Assembly (NCBI GenBank): GCA_016630955.3
Contig: CM049986.1
Coordinates: forward strand, 2,108,001 to 2,172,000
Reading direction: 5' to 3'
Origin: Didymella arachidicola
Lineage: Eukaryota > Ascomycota > Dothideomycetes > Pleosporales > Didymellaceae
Length of the DNA: 64,000 nt
Shown: one piece after another, positions 35,668-45,791 of the stretch
Layout of the letters: each line of letters opens with the position of its first letter
Position numbering within the stretch: the stretch's first letter is position 1
Program-made: the position numbers and the translations under genes
The notes under the pieces: model-generated
The model's input: only the letters and a program-made list of their open reading frames with translations
Told to the model about the DNA's origin: nothing
The model's database searches: none

Positions 35668-36053
35668 ATGGCGCCCTGGTTTGCGCTTTTCGAGGTACAT
35701 CAGCCCTCCTCCATCGCCGAGACACTCCACTGACAAGTTCTAGGCATGGGCCGTCGCAGCAGTACGTCGAGCATCCCCACACACCCACGCCACATCGACC
35801 TCGTACTCACCATCCACCAGCTGATCCGAAGCCCGACCTTCAACCGCGCCATCCAAAAGGCATACCGCAAGATCAACAAGATTCCTGACCACGAGCCCAA
35901 GAACGGCCTGGGTCGTGCGTATATACTGCCTTGAGGAGACGGACTGAGCTGACAACATCAGGCACCGGCCCGTCCGCCTTCGACCACTTCAAGGACGAGG
36001 TCAAGTCCCAGTTCAAGGACCTCACCTGGCAAAAACGCGACCCCAGGAAGTGA
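35668..36053 (+). CDS. MRX7: MIOREX component 7 (MRX7)-like small mitochondrial protein
   Basis: Four exons, 35668-35694, 35744-35761 (18 bp), 35821-35914 and 35962-36053, give 76 residues. No single open frame shows this gene. The spliced product reads MAPWFALFEAWAVAA, then LIRSPTFNRAIQKAYRKINK, then FDHFKDEVKSQFKDL and a basic end. The pattern of a short hydrophobic start, an L-R-S-P-x-F-x-R-A segment and a final FKDE-L helix is that of the MRX7 family. Its yeast member belongs to the mitochondrial organisation-of-expression (MIOREX) complex around mitoribosomes. All introns are 47-59 bp; introns 1 and 3 have CTGAC branch sites. The third donor could instead be 35912 (GTCGTG), dropping one Arg without changing frame. 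A simple ATG frame at 35746 is the alternative but lacks the conserved N-terminus. Confidence 0.65.
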
Positions 36054-36275
36054 GCTACTCACCGGAATGCAGCACCCTTCTCCACTCTGCTATAAGCGAC
36101 CTCGATACCGTTCACCTGCTGAAAAATCCGGGAGAGCGCACATCATGTTGATTACATGGTGATGCGCATTTACGTCACACGCAGCTCACCTCCAATCTCC
36201 ATCGAAACAGCTCGTCCTGAAGACGCCATTCTCTTCTCACTTCGACACACTCTCACCTTCGCACTCTACAAGACC

Positions 36276-37520
36276 ATGCCTGCAGCAATTGTAGTCGGCG
36301 CAACGGGCATCCTCGGCCGCGAAATCGTCCATGAGCTTTCCAACCATCGACAGCAATGGCCCACCATCCACGCCCTGTCCCGCAGCAAGAAGGAAGACTT
36401 TGCTGAAACCGTCATCCACCACCACATCAACTTGCTCTCGTCGCCAGACGACATGGCTAAAGATCTCAAGTCCGTCCAGGGCGACGTCGTCTTCTTCGCT
36501 GGCTACATTCAAAAGGACACGGAGCAAGAGAACTGGGACGTCAATGGTGCGATTCTGTCCAACTTCCTCCAAGCACTCGTCAAGACTGGCGCCATCACCG
36601 CGATCAAACGCATCGTCCTCGTCACCGGCGCCAAGCAATACGGCGTGCACCTCGGCGCCGTCAAGAACCCCATGCTCGAGTCCGACCCCTGGCTCACCGA
36701 CGCCAAGTGGCCGCCAAACTTCTACTACAACCAGCAGAATGTACTGCACTCGTTCTGCAAAGAGCATGGCAAGGAGTGGACCGTCACATATCCCAACGAC
36801 GTCATCGGTTACGCCGTGGGTAACTACATGAACCTTGCGACCGCCATCGCGCTCTACGCCATCATCTCCAAGGAGCTCGATGCCAAGAAAGAAGGACTGG
36901 TCTTCCCCGGCTCCCCGTCCTTCTACACCAAGTTCGACTGCTTCACAAACTCCAAATTGCACGGACAGTTCTGCACATGGGCTGCAACCGAACCACGTGC
37001 AGCCAACGAGGCCTTCAACGTGCACAATGGCGATGTAGAGTCGTGGCAGAATCTGTGGCCAAAGGTCGCCAACTACTTCGGCACCAAGGTCAGGCCCAAC
37101 CAGTTCGATGCCACGGCAGGTCCAAGCAAGGCCAAGCATGTGACTGGCGATGCGGGCTCGACGGCTGAACTGGCGCCTGAACCGCCGCTTAGTGAGCGCG
37201 CTGACGAGCTGGGCTTGCAGGCCCATCCTGCGCTCGAACAATCTGTAGTCGAGCAGCACATTGACTTGGACAAGTGGAGCCAGCGCTCAGACGTCAAACG
37301 AGCCTGGGATCAAATCGCCGAGAAGCACGGCTTGCAGCACGACTCCTTCGAGAAGGCTACCTGGGGCTTTTTGGGTTTCGTGCTCGGCCGCAACTACGAT
37401 CTGGTCATCAGCATGAGCAAGGCGCGGAAGGCTGGTTGGACGGGTTACGTGGACACGTGGGACAGCCTCGAGGACACGTTCAAGGAGCTGAGAGATGCGA
37501 AGATTTTACCACAAGCATAG
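36276..37520 (+). CDS. PRISE-like short-chain dehydrogenase/reductase (atypical SDR)
   Basis: Intronless, 414 residues. The N-terminal Rossmann motif GATGILGRE binds NAD(P)H. The central region (KRIVLVTGAKQYGVHLG, LTDAKWPPNFYYNQQN, TVTYPNDVIGYAVGNYMN) and the C-terminal FEKATWGFLGFVLGRNYDLVISMSKARKAGW match the PRISE family, named for progesterone 5-beta-reductase and iridoid synthase. The family reduces enones; several fungal members work in secondary metabolism. The FYY tyrosine corresponds to the family's catalytic Tyr. An insertion with low-complexity sequence lies around residues 275-310. An in-frame ATG at 36156 would add 40 residues before the Rossmann fold, so 36276 is preferred. The substrate is unknown. 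A secreted FAD oxidase lies downstream, but no scaffold-forming enzyme is nearby. Confidence 0.85.
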   Translation: MPAAIVVGATGILGREIVHELSNHRQQWPTIHALSRSKKEDFAETVIHHHINLLSSPDDMAKDLKSVQGDVVFFAGYIQKDTEQENWDVNGAILSNFLQALVKTGAITAIKRIVLVTGAKQYGVHLGAVKNPMLESDPWLTDAKWPPNFYYNQQNVLHSFCKEHGKEWTVTYPNDVIGYAVGNYMNLATAIALYAIISKELDAKKEGLVFPGSPSFYTKFDCFTNSKLHGQFCTWAATEPRAANEAFNVHNGDVESWQNLWPKVANYFGTKVRPNQFDATAGPSKAKHVTGDAGSTAELAPEPPLSERADELGLQAHPALEQSVVEQHIDLDKWSQRSDVKRAWDQIAEKHGLQHDSFEKATWGFLGFVLGRNYDLVISMSKARKAGWTGYVDTWDSLEDTFKELRDAKILPQA

Positions 37521-38278
37521 AGACGAGAAACGCTCATACTTTCCTTCTCAATCTGCAGTCTACATGGAGCAGTTGCACCGTGCATCACCTCGTCCTCTGC
37601 CCCTACTCACCACCTCTCTACCATACAGTTTCCCAGAGCACAAGTCCACACACTCTGAGTGCCCATCATAGCGCCTATCACCAAGGATCAAACCAGAGTC
37701 ATGTCTGGAAAACGGATCCGGCACCTAAGTACGGGGCCGGGACGTTGCCCAATGCAGCCCCGGCCCGCTCGACGGCTCGCTCGACGGCTGAGAGTGGAGC
37801 ACGGGACGTTCTTTTCAGTCCACAACGTAGCCCCCCAGTCTCTCATGACAACGAAAAAGCTGCAAATAAGCCTAGGCTTGGCAGAGCTATTCAAGGGTAC
37901 CTAGAGTGCTTATACAAGTGTTGCCATGTTATACAAGGACGCGCGAAAAGATTTTGGATTAATATAGCTTAGAAATCCGTTTAGAATAGGCCTCTACATG
38001 GTAATCCAGTAATTATGGCGAAGCCTTGGTGTTGCTGCAGGCTGAGCTCGGCTATACCCTTGTCCATATCGGAAGAGTGCAACTGGCGCGAGTTGGAAGT
38101 CTCGCCGAGTCTGTAGGATTCAAGATATAGATAAGATCACAGAGTAGAAGAACTAGTATGTTTATTGCCGACAGCGTGGTCACGCTTTCGTGCTGCGTGG
38201 GGGGTTTAAATGGAAATTCCCCGACACTACAATACATTTCTCTTCGTGCTTTCCCTCCACGGTTCCTGAGCGCCGAAC
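37521..38278. other. Intergenic, PRISE reductase to FAD oxidase
   Basis: No gene is seen. The stretch from 37860 to 38260 is moderately AT-rich. Confidence 0.6.
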
Positions 38279-39992
38279 ATGTTGTTCACGTTGACGCTGC
38301 TAGCCGCCGCTCTTACAACCGCTCAGCCCTCGCTCGAGACTTGCGTGAGTAGTACAGCCTCACCCCCCCCCCCCCCCCCCACCCCCCCCAACAAACCCGC
38401 GACTCACCATACCGTGCCAGTGTAATGCGCTAGCAAACACCCCGTTGCACCCACACCTCCTCTTCCCAGACCACCCCGCATTCACATCCCGCCTCGCCTC
38501 CTACTTCTCCGTCAAGCAGCAACTCCTCACACCCCACTGCATCATCCAACCCACCAACGCGACAGAAGTATCCGCCGCGATCAACATCCTGACGACCAAC
38601 TCGTGCCGCTTCGCCATCCGCAGCGGCGGGCAGACGCCGTACGCCGGCGCGTCGAATATCCAGGACGGCGTCACTGTTGATTTACACCGCATCAACAGCG
38701 TTGAGTACGATGGCGAGAGTGGGCTTGTGAGCGTCGGCCCGGGCGCAAGGTGGAGCCATGTGTACGCCGCGCTTGAGCCGCTGGGTGTGATGACGACGGG
38801 GGGGCGGGCGTCGACTGTTGGGGTGGGTGGGTCGACGCTGGGAGGCGGGTGCGTTTGAATCTCTCGAGTGTGAGTGGGTTTGCTGATTGTCGAGTGTAGG
38901 ATATCGTATTTTTCGGCAGAGTATGGGTTGATTTGCGATAACGTGGTCGAGTTTGAGGTTGTGCTTGGGGATGGGCGGGTTGTTACGGCTAGTGAGAAGA
39001 GGAATCGGGATTTGTTTGCTGTGCTGAAGGGGGGGAGTGGGAATTTTGGCATTGTTACAAGGTTTGTGTTGAGGACTTTCGAGTATGAGGGTATGTGGGG
39101 TGGGCTTGTCGTCTACCCGGAGTCCACGATCCAGGAACAGTTCAAAGCGCTCGTCAACTTTTCGAACAACGTCGACAGGAATCGGAAATCGGCCGCTATT
39201 GTGATTCCGTTCTATCAGTCCATGACCGGCCTGGAGTTGATCCTGAACTCGTACGACCATACGGAGCCGACCCCCCGTCCTGCAGCTTTCGACGAGTTCC
39301 TCGCGATCCCGGGCATCATCTCCGACACCACCGCCGTAACCAACATGTCGGATCTTGCAGCTGCGTTTGCGAGCCAGAACGGGACGAGCGTGTACTTTGG
39401 CACTGTGACCTTTACCAACGATCTGCGTGTCATGGCCGCGGCGCATGGGTTCTACAAGGACACACTGGCTGATCTCAAAGCAAGGGCGGCTGGGCACTGG
39501 CAGATATACACTCTGTATCAGCCTCTTCCACCTGCGTACTGGGAGGAGAGCACTGCAAGAGGTGGCAATGTCCTCGGTCTGGAGCGCTTCGGTGGTCAGA
39601 CCTTGTGTCGTAAGTCGATTTGAGCGTCGATACCACATGAGCGTGCTGACTCGCTTGCAGTGTATCAGATCTATCTCTCGTGGAAAGGCGCTAAGCAAGA
39701 CGCCATGTTCCAAAAGGCCGGCGCAGACCTCGTCGATAGGATCGGTGATTATTCCATCAGCATCGGCGCAGGAATACCCTACCTGTACCTCGACTATGCA
39801 GATACAACCCAGCGCCCCCTCGCAAGCTATGGACGAGAGAATGTCGAGAAGATGGTGGCGGCTGCGGAGAAGTACGATTCGAAGCACGTTTTTCAGGATA
39901 ATGTGCTCGGGGGGTTCAAGATATCGAAGGAGGCGCAACTGTTCCCGGCTTTGAACCAGAGAATCGCTGTGGCGGGAAGAGAGGAGCTTTAG
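38279..39992 (+). CDS. Secreted FAD-linked oxidoreductase (berberine-bridge-enzyme-like)
   Basis: Exons 38279-38344, 38421-38848, 38900-39609 and 39661-39992 give 511 residues. The first exon is a signal peptide (MLFTLTLLAAALTTAQ). The FAD-binding PCMH fold follows, with FAIRSGGQTPYAG, VTVDLHRIN, VGPGARWSHVY, GGRASTVGVGGSTLGGG, SAEYGLICDNVVEFEVVL and NRDLFAVLKGGSGNFGIVT. The C-terminal BBE-like end is marked by ENVEKMVAAAEKYDSKHVFQDN. Such enzymes oxidise alcohols, sugars or alkaloid-like substrates with oxygen. Oddity: the motif normally written RSGGH, whose His carries the covalent 8-alpha flavin link, reads RSGGQ here, so FAD is probably held non-covalently. Intron 1 contains an 18-C run followed by a further 8-C run. 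Confidence 0.9.
38363..38389 (+). repeat. Poly-C tract inside intron 1 of the FAD oxidase
   Basis: 18 C, one A, then 8 C. It lies between the donor at 38345 and the acceptor ending at 38420. The exact length may be affected by sequencing error. Confidence 0.9.
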
Positions 39993-40252
39993 GAATAATG
40001 GAAATCTTTGAGATACTGAGGCTGTATCTTCCACGAAAAATGTGTCCAGAACCTGTGCTTAGTACGAGCTTGTCAGTGAGTATCGTGGGCGACGAAGTGA
40101 TGTTGCTGAGGCGTTCTGCGAATGCTACGTCATCACGCATTCCCTGTTACACAAAGATAAATCAACACTTCAACGACAGCAGGATCAACGAGCCAACCAC
40201 TAACCTACCACAGCCACGGGTATCTTCAAACTGTTCCGACCACCCACAGACC

Positions 40253-41191
40253 ATGTCCTGCGCTTTGGATCAGCCATTCCGATTCCTGGAATTGCCAAAA
40301 GAGCTGCGTCTCATGGTGTACACATTCCTATCGAATCGCATTGTTCGTACCAAATATTCTCACAACGGCAGAGGCGTGACTTGCTTTACGCTGATCTCCA
40401 TCATCGCACCGACAGTAATCCTCAGCACCTGTAGATTGGTGAAGGAAGAAGCCGAAAGCCTCCTGCGTCCGCTCGCTGTACGCGTCAACGATCTCATGCT
40501 GGAAGCCTTCGACACCCAGCCGTCAGGATCGGGCCCGCGGATGGAAGCGCACTATCAGAGTCTGGAATTCCTCGCCATGAGAGGCGGTCTCATCGACGCC
40601 GTCGCGAAGTGGTTCCAGGTTCTCCGTCAACGTCAGTCTGACGAAGTCGCGCCGTACTTTGAAGCTAAGAAGTACGTGTCGAGAGATGTCTTCAGTCGCA
40701 ATGGATACGTCGCGGAGCATGTTACGGCAAAACAAGGATACCTGCGCGCGGTGGACTTCGTGCAAAAAGCTGGGTGGACGCTGTATCACCTATCCCAAAA
40801 TTGCTCGCTGGACAGATTCCGAGCCACGGCTTGCCATCCAAGCCAAACCGGTTTATCAGAAATGCGCGGTCCACGGATACACATCGCCTTGTCGCAGCGG
40901 GAAATAGACACTTCTAATGACTACTACGGAGAGGTGAGCAATTTCGGTGAAAATATCGAGGAGTTGGAGGCCACATTTGGAATCGGGTTCGTCATGCACT
41001 CGCTCAGTTCGAGCCGCGTTAGTAGGAAGCAGTCTGAGGAGAGATGGGAGGCGGTGGCTTGGGCTCTGTCGGATATGCTGCATAGTGGTGAGATGGACGC
41101 AGGTCTGCATGGATTCGTTGTGAAAGGCGTGTTTGAGCTGGATCGAGCGGATCCGGCGATGTATAGGAGAGATTGGTGTGAGGTTGAGTGA
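40253..41191 (+). CDS. Uncharacterised protein with F-box-like N-terminus
   Basis: Intronless, 312 residues. The start is the ATG before residues FRFLELPKELRLMVYTFL, an LPxELR-x-x-Y pattern typical of fungal F-box-like or 2EXR proteins. The rest is mixed alpha/beta and soluble with no catalytic motif. The family is greatly expanded in Dothideomycetes and its members are mostly uncharacterised; some serve as SCF ubiquitin-ligase adaptors. The open frame extends upstream to 39998, but that part overlaps the 3' flank of the oxidase and shows no conserved sequence. Function is not assigned. Confidence 0.75.
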   Translation: MSCALDQPFRFLELPKELRLMVYTFLSNRIVRTKYSHNGRGVTCFTLISIIAPTVILSTCRLVKEEAESLLRPLAVRVNDLMLEAFDTQPSGSGPRMEAHYQSLEFLAMRGGLIDAVAKWFQVLRQRQSDEVAPYFEAKKYVSRDVFSRNGYVAEHVTAKQGYLRAVDFVQKAGWTLYHLSQNCSLDRFRATACHPSQTGLSEMRGPRIHIALSQREIDTSNDYYGEVSNFGENIEELEATFGIGFVMHSLSSSRVSRKQSEERWEAVAWALSDMLHSGEMDAGLHGFVVKGVFELDRADPAMYRRDWCEVE

Positions 41192-42205
41192 GACGAGGAA
41201 TATGGTCAGTTGCCAAGGGACACAAAGGCATACAGGAACCTTTTCCCTTGCATTTATGAGGTTCAGGGAGCTCTGACACGCGCGTACTTATCTGGCTGCA
41301 CGCCGTAAGCCAGGGAGACCTTCTCTGAAACAAAGGGTTGTCGAGTCGAAGGGTAGGTCGTGCATGAGGCACATTGATCAACTCCGTCGCCATAGCAGTG
41401 AGGTGCATGAGACACGCTGCGCAAGGCGACCTTGTATTACGTCATCACGCGAACGCGAAACTGGCACGCTTGATTGCTCCGTGAGCTCCTCACATCACCA
41501 GCAGGTCAAAGCGAATTCGACGACGGCACAACACTTGTTTAGCCAGATCCTGAGACTACTGCACGACCCCGCATCTTCGCTGCTGCAGGCGCGAAGAAGC
41601 CTGGTTTCCTGCCGTCAAGCTTCCACAGTAAGGCGTCCACCACGAATGAAGTGCAGCCGATTTACCCTCGATGGGATCACCCAGCCCTGAACCTGGCACA
41701 CCCCTGAAAATGAAATTCAAGGCAGTCGATGCGTCTGGCCAAAACGGCGTTTGACTGGGCAGGTCCAAGCGATCAGCGCTCGGCTGCGGTTGCGGGGATT
41801 GAGGCCGATGCCATCGTCAGAGATGTGGTCCACATTTCGGAAACGTAACATGTACCGCCCCGATTACGCGCAAGCAGCCAAGCTGTCATTGTCAGTGACC
41901 GCTGGGCGGGCTCCGTATCAGGGATGAGGCTGGCGCGTTATCAATTCGCGGTCCGTCACAAGCTCATGCTGTTTGGTTGCCAGGTCTCCCGAAGAGAACA
42001 GCGCATATCATCATTCACTTCCGAGACTGTACCTGTTCTCGAGCTCCACTTGGCCACCGTAGTCCGTTAAATCCGTTCTCATCAAGCATCGAGTCCGCAT
42101 CAACTGCGTACTTGAGTATTCCCAGGAGAATCTATCAAGCTTCGATTTGGCTCAATCGCGGACGTAGTGCTACTCAACTCGCACATTGACTTCTCCGTAC
42201 ACAGC
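41192..42205. other. Intergenic, F-box-like gene to MFS transporter
   Basis: Nothing recognised. Confidence 0.6.
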
Positions 42206-43791
42206 ATGGACCTATACCGAGCGACATTTGCAGGGTCGCTGCTCTTGAACAGTTTGGTACTTCTACAGACATACCGGTCGCGCCCAACAGTGGATGCAGA
42301 TGCCACCAGTTCAGAGAAAGTCGAGCATCGGGGACGAGAAGAGTCGGACAGAGAAGGTCTGCGAAAGTTGAAATGGCGCTTCTTGCCAATATACTTGCTG
42401 GTCAATGCTGCGGACTGGCTCCAGGGACCATACATCTACCCCATTTACAAAGGTACGTTCGAAAGCTCCTGTGGGGTGGAAACGCGACTCACCATCTGCA
42501 GATGAAAAAGGCCTCCCAGAAGAAACGGTTGCGTTCCTCTTCCTCATTGGATTCGTCTCCGCTGGCATTTCAGCATCCTTCGCAGGCACGTTCGCCGATC
42601 GATACGGCCGCCGGACAGCATGCCTGGCGTATTGCGTCCTGTACTCGTTCTCCAGCTTCACCTTGCTCGCCGACGACATACGGGTTCTGTTCGTGGGTCG
42701 CGTACTGGGAGGGGTTTGCGGAACTCTACTTTGGAGCGTGTTCGAGAGCTGGCTAGTCGCAGAGTTCAACCAGTTGATGCTAGAGGACACAAGCTCGGTA
42801 CTCGGTGGCATCTTCAGCGCAATGACAATCCTGAACAGTCTGGTCGCAATTTTCGCAGGTATCTTGGCTGAGGGCCTGGTTGGTCTGGTGGGAACGGCCA
42901 AAGCACCCTTCATGGCTTCTGTCGGCTGCCTCTCCCTTGCCTTTGTTGCAATCTCGAAGTTCTGGGTGAGTGGATCGCTCCATATAAACGCTCCCTGGAA
43001 CTGACATTTATAGGGCGAGAATTACGGCGCGAGCCACCGTAACACTTCAGAAAATGCGTCGTTGCTTCAGCAAGAAGAGGCGGAGGAATCTACCCTGAAC
43101 ACGACCAAATCGACTTTGAGATACATCTTCAGGGATACAAACATCCTCGTCCTAGCGCTGGTGTCGTGTTTCTTCGAAGGCTCGCTTTTCCTGTTTATCT
43201 TTTTTAAGTTTCCCGCCTTGAAGTTGTCACACAAGCTTGCAGGCGCCAAAGATGGTATGATAGACCGGCCACGATGACCAACACTGAACTGACTTCCTCG
43301 TAGACCTCCCCTTTGGCTTGATCTTTGCCATCCTCATGTGCTCCATGATGCTCGGCTCGATGCTGTACAACAACCTCACGACGGCTTCCTCGACATTCCC
43401 GGCGAAGAAGGTGCTTATGGGCACCTTGGTTATTGCGTCTGCATGCTTCTTCATTCCAGGTCATTTCCGCGACGAGCGCATGACACTGTGGTGTTTCTGT
43501 GTCTTTGAGCTCTGCTGCGGCGTATACTACCCGGTCATGGCATCGATCAAGGGCAAATTGATTGACGACAGTTCACGTGCGAGCGTATACACAGTACTGC
43601 GCATTCCCCTGAATGCCTTTGTTGTGCTGGCCCTAAGCACGACCAAAGAAGGTAGACAAATTATCTGCCCAGGCATCTGCATTGTTTCGCGGCTAACCTC
43701 CTCAGGCGAATCACACCGTGATACAGTGTTTACCACATGCAGTGGGCTGTTGTTGGTGGCTGTGCTGGTAGTCCACAAGATCCTGGCGTGA
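42206..43791 (+). CDS. MFS transporter of the MFSD5 / molybdate-anion transporter type
   Basis: Five exons (42206-42452, 42502-42965, 43014-43254, 43304-43651, 43706-43791) encode 461 residues. An N-terminal helix and a charged loop are followed by WRFLPIYLLVNAADWLQGPYIYPIYK, GTFADRYGRRTACLAYC (motif A) and GRVLGGVCGTLLWSVFESWL. The FEGSLFLFIFFKFPAL segment begins the second half. The order and motifs fit the MFSD5 family, whose plant and algal members (MOT2) move molybdate. Transport of molybdate is an inference. Intron 4 (43652-43705) is 54 bp and in frame, so an unspliced form would add 18 residues without a stop. It has a good CTAAC branch and is probably removed. Confidence 0.88.
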
Positions 43792-44424
43792 AGTGTGGTG
43801 ATCAGCCTCACAACGAACTGCCGAAAATAGACTATGAAATGACTTGTTTAAATCCACCTCTCACCACCTCGTATTTACCCATGACGTCGAACTAATAAGA
43901 GCGCCTTCCAGAACCGTTTCGCAGCCGTGTAATGCCCATCCGATCCCGTTAGTTGAAACACGGTTGGGTCCACTTTTCCCCGCTGTTCGGAAACCGAGCA
44001 TGACCACCATGACCACAGGCTGGAACCACCTCCATTGATGATCCTCGTACGGCGACTAGAGGGCATGATTCCTCGGCGTCTGTCGCACCAGTCCAATCGG
44101 TGGGGTTGATCTTAATTCCGCGTTGGACCAAATGCTGATAGCAGCACACGTCAAAGCGACTTGGCGATACCTTGCAAGTCGCAGGTACAGGTGTCGCAGG
44201 TGTATCCCGCTGTCTTCTGCACTTGGCAGTAATTGGTGTTTGGCCGAAGCCGTGCTTTGAATGACCTGAGGAGACCTGCTGTGCTTCACCTGCCGTCCCA
44301 TTCACTCCTCAACTCTTCTTGGTAGGCTCGTTCAACACCTGAGCCTACGCATTCACAGTGCCGTCTTGATACCCTTACTTTGTCTCTTCTGGTTCCACGA
44401 CGTCAACTCTTCCATATCATCATC
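43792..44424. other. Intergenic, MFS transporter to methyltransferase-like gene
   Basis: Nothing recognised on either strand. Confidence 0.6.
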
Positions 44425-45536
44425 ATGATCCGGTCACCGACAGGTCAGTCAACGTTGTACCTTCAGGCCTGGCCTAGTAGCTGATAGTATCCCTAGGTCG
44501 AGTCGCCGCGATCGCAGTCATCTTTCTTTTCATTGTAGCAATATTTCACAACAACGATGCTGGATCATACGCGTTCCTCCCCTCGTTATCACAGTCATCG
44601 AAGCTGCCTTCATACCCACCAGCATGGCTACGCCAGCGCATGGATCTTTCTGAAAAGTCATGGAAGCAGAGCGTAGAGCTGCGCGAGAAGATGGCGCAAT
44701 CGCACCCGGCGAATCCCAAGATTCCCTTCTTCCCAAAGGACTTCCTGAAGTACCCATTCACGATCTGGGACTTTTTCCCCGCGACTTGGACCTGCCCTCA
44801 CGACTTCCAACGCGTTGGCCGTCTCGGCGACGGCGGGAAATGGGTCTGCGGAATGAGCATCTACGAGAGCATCCCTGAGCCGAAGCCCATCAGTGCCGAA
44901 GCCGTCGAAGTACGCGAAGCAGCCATCGCAGCCGCCGAATCCGGCATCGTCATCTACAGCTTTGGCATCAACGGCGAGTCGTCCTTCGAAGCGGAGATGC
45001 TCGAGCGTGTCCCTAGCGCACGGATCTGGGGGTACGACTTCTCCGTCGACGGTTGGGGCAAGCAGATCCCGTCGACCGAGCGACACCGCACCTTCTTCAA
45101 GAAGGTCGGCCTCGGCAAGGTTGACGACCACAATACATCGCCTGCATTCTGGACGCTGCCGACGCTGATGAAGGAGAACAACCACACATACATCGATATC
45201 CTGAAGATCGATATAGAGGGCAGCGAGTATGACGCCCTTGACACGTTTATGGATGCATTCGATGGCGTTAAGAGCGCCAGTGGCAAGAGTGTGCTTCCCA
45301 TAGGCCAGGTCATGATCGAGCTGCACTTGGGCAATGGTGACAGCCCCAATGAAAAGGTCGACTTCGAGAGGTTTAGGAAGTGGTGGGAGAGGCTCGAGAG
45401 GATGGGTATGAGGCCCGCGTGGATCGAGATTAACCTGTTCGCCGTCACATTGGGCAATAGCAAGAGCAACCCCAGATGTACTGAGTACGTCTGGGTCAAC
45501 GCGAAAGACGAGAGGAGCGTACTGTGGAGGCATTAG
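44425..45536 (+). CDS. Membrane-anchored methyltransferase-like protein (Methyltransf_22 / METTL24 type)
   Basis: Two exons, 44425-44443 and 44497-45536, give 352 residues. The tiny first exon encodes MIRSPT and leads into a signal anchor (VAAIAVIFLFIVAIF), so the bulk should face the secretory lumen. The domain begins near residue 103 with WTCPHDFQRVG, GDGGKWVCGM, then IVIYSFGINGESSFE, IWGYDFSVDGWG and YIDILKIDIEGSEYDAL (near 239). It ends in INLFAVTLGN and EYVWVN. The glycine-rich and D-x-E-G segments are those of the Methyltransf_22 family, presumed to use S-adenosylmethionine. The substrate is unknown. Starting instead at the ATG at 44640 would remove the anchor. Confidence 0.82.
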
Positions 45537-45791
45537 AGTGTCGTGGATATTGGACGACGCCTCTCATTGGCGTAAAGCTTCGTTCACATGCATATTATCG
45601 GCGCGCTGGTGTTCAGGATGGTCGATACGTTCAACTCTCACGATTCAATCAACTCTGTGATTACTGGTAGGCAGATATGAATTACTGTGTCCAATATTCT
45701 TGTATGTATGTGTTAGGGCGATGCGCGAAAGCGCCCTAAGAACGTGTAGAACGAAGCTCGAATATATACTACACCTACAACAGATGTCTGG

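Noticed and set aside
35746..35934. 62-codon ATG frame as the whole small gene
   Set aside because: It lacks the conserved N-terminal segment, ends at an unspliced stop and misses the FKDE C-terminal exon.
36237..37259. 340-codon minus-strand frame opposite the PRISE-like gene
   Set aside because: Antisense shadow of a clearly recognised plus-strand protein; no family motif of its own.
38682..40034. 450-codon minus-strand frame opposite the FAD oxidase
   Set aside because: It crosses three oxidase introns and has no recognisable domain, while the plus strand shows a full flavoprotein.
44658..45533. 291-codon minus-strand frame over the methyltransferase-like gene
   Set aside because: Antisense shadow with no motifs; the plus strand has the conserved domain.
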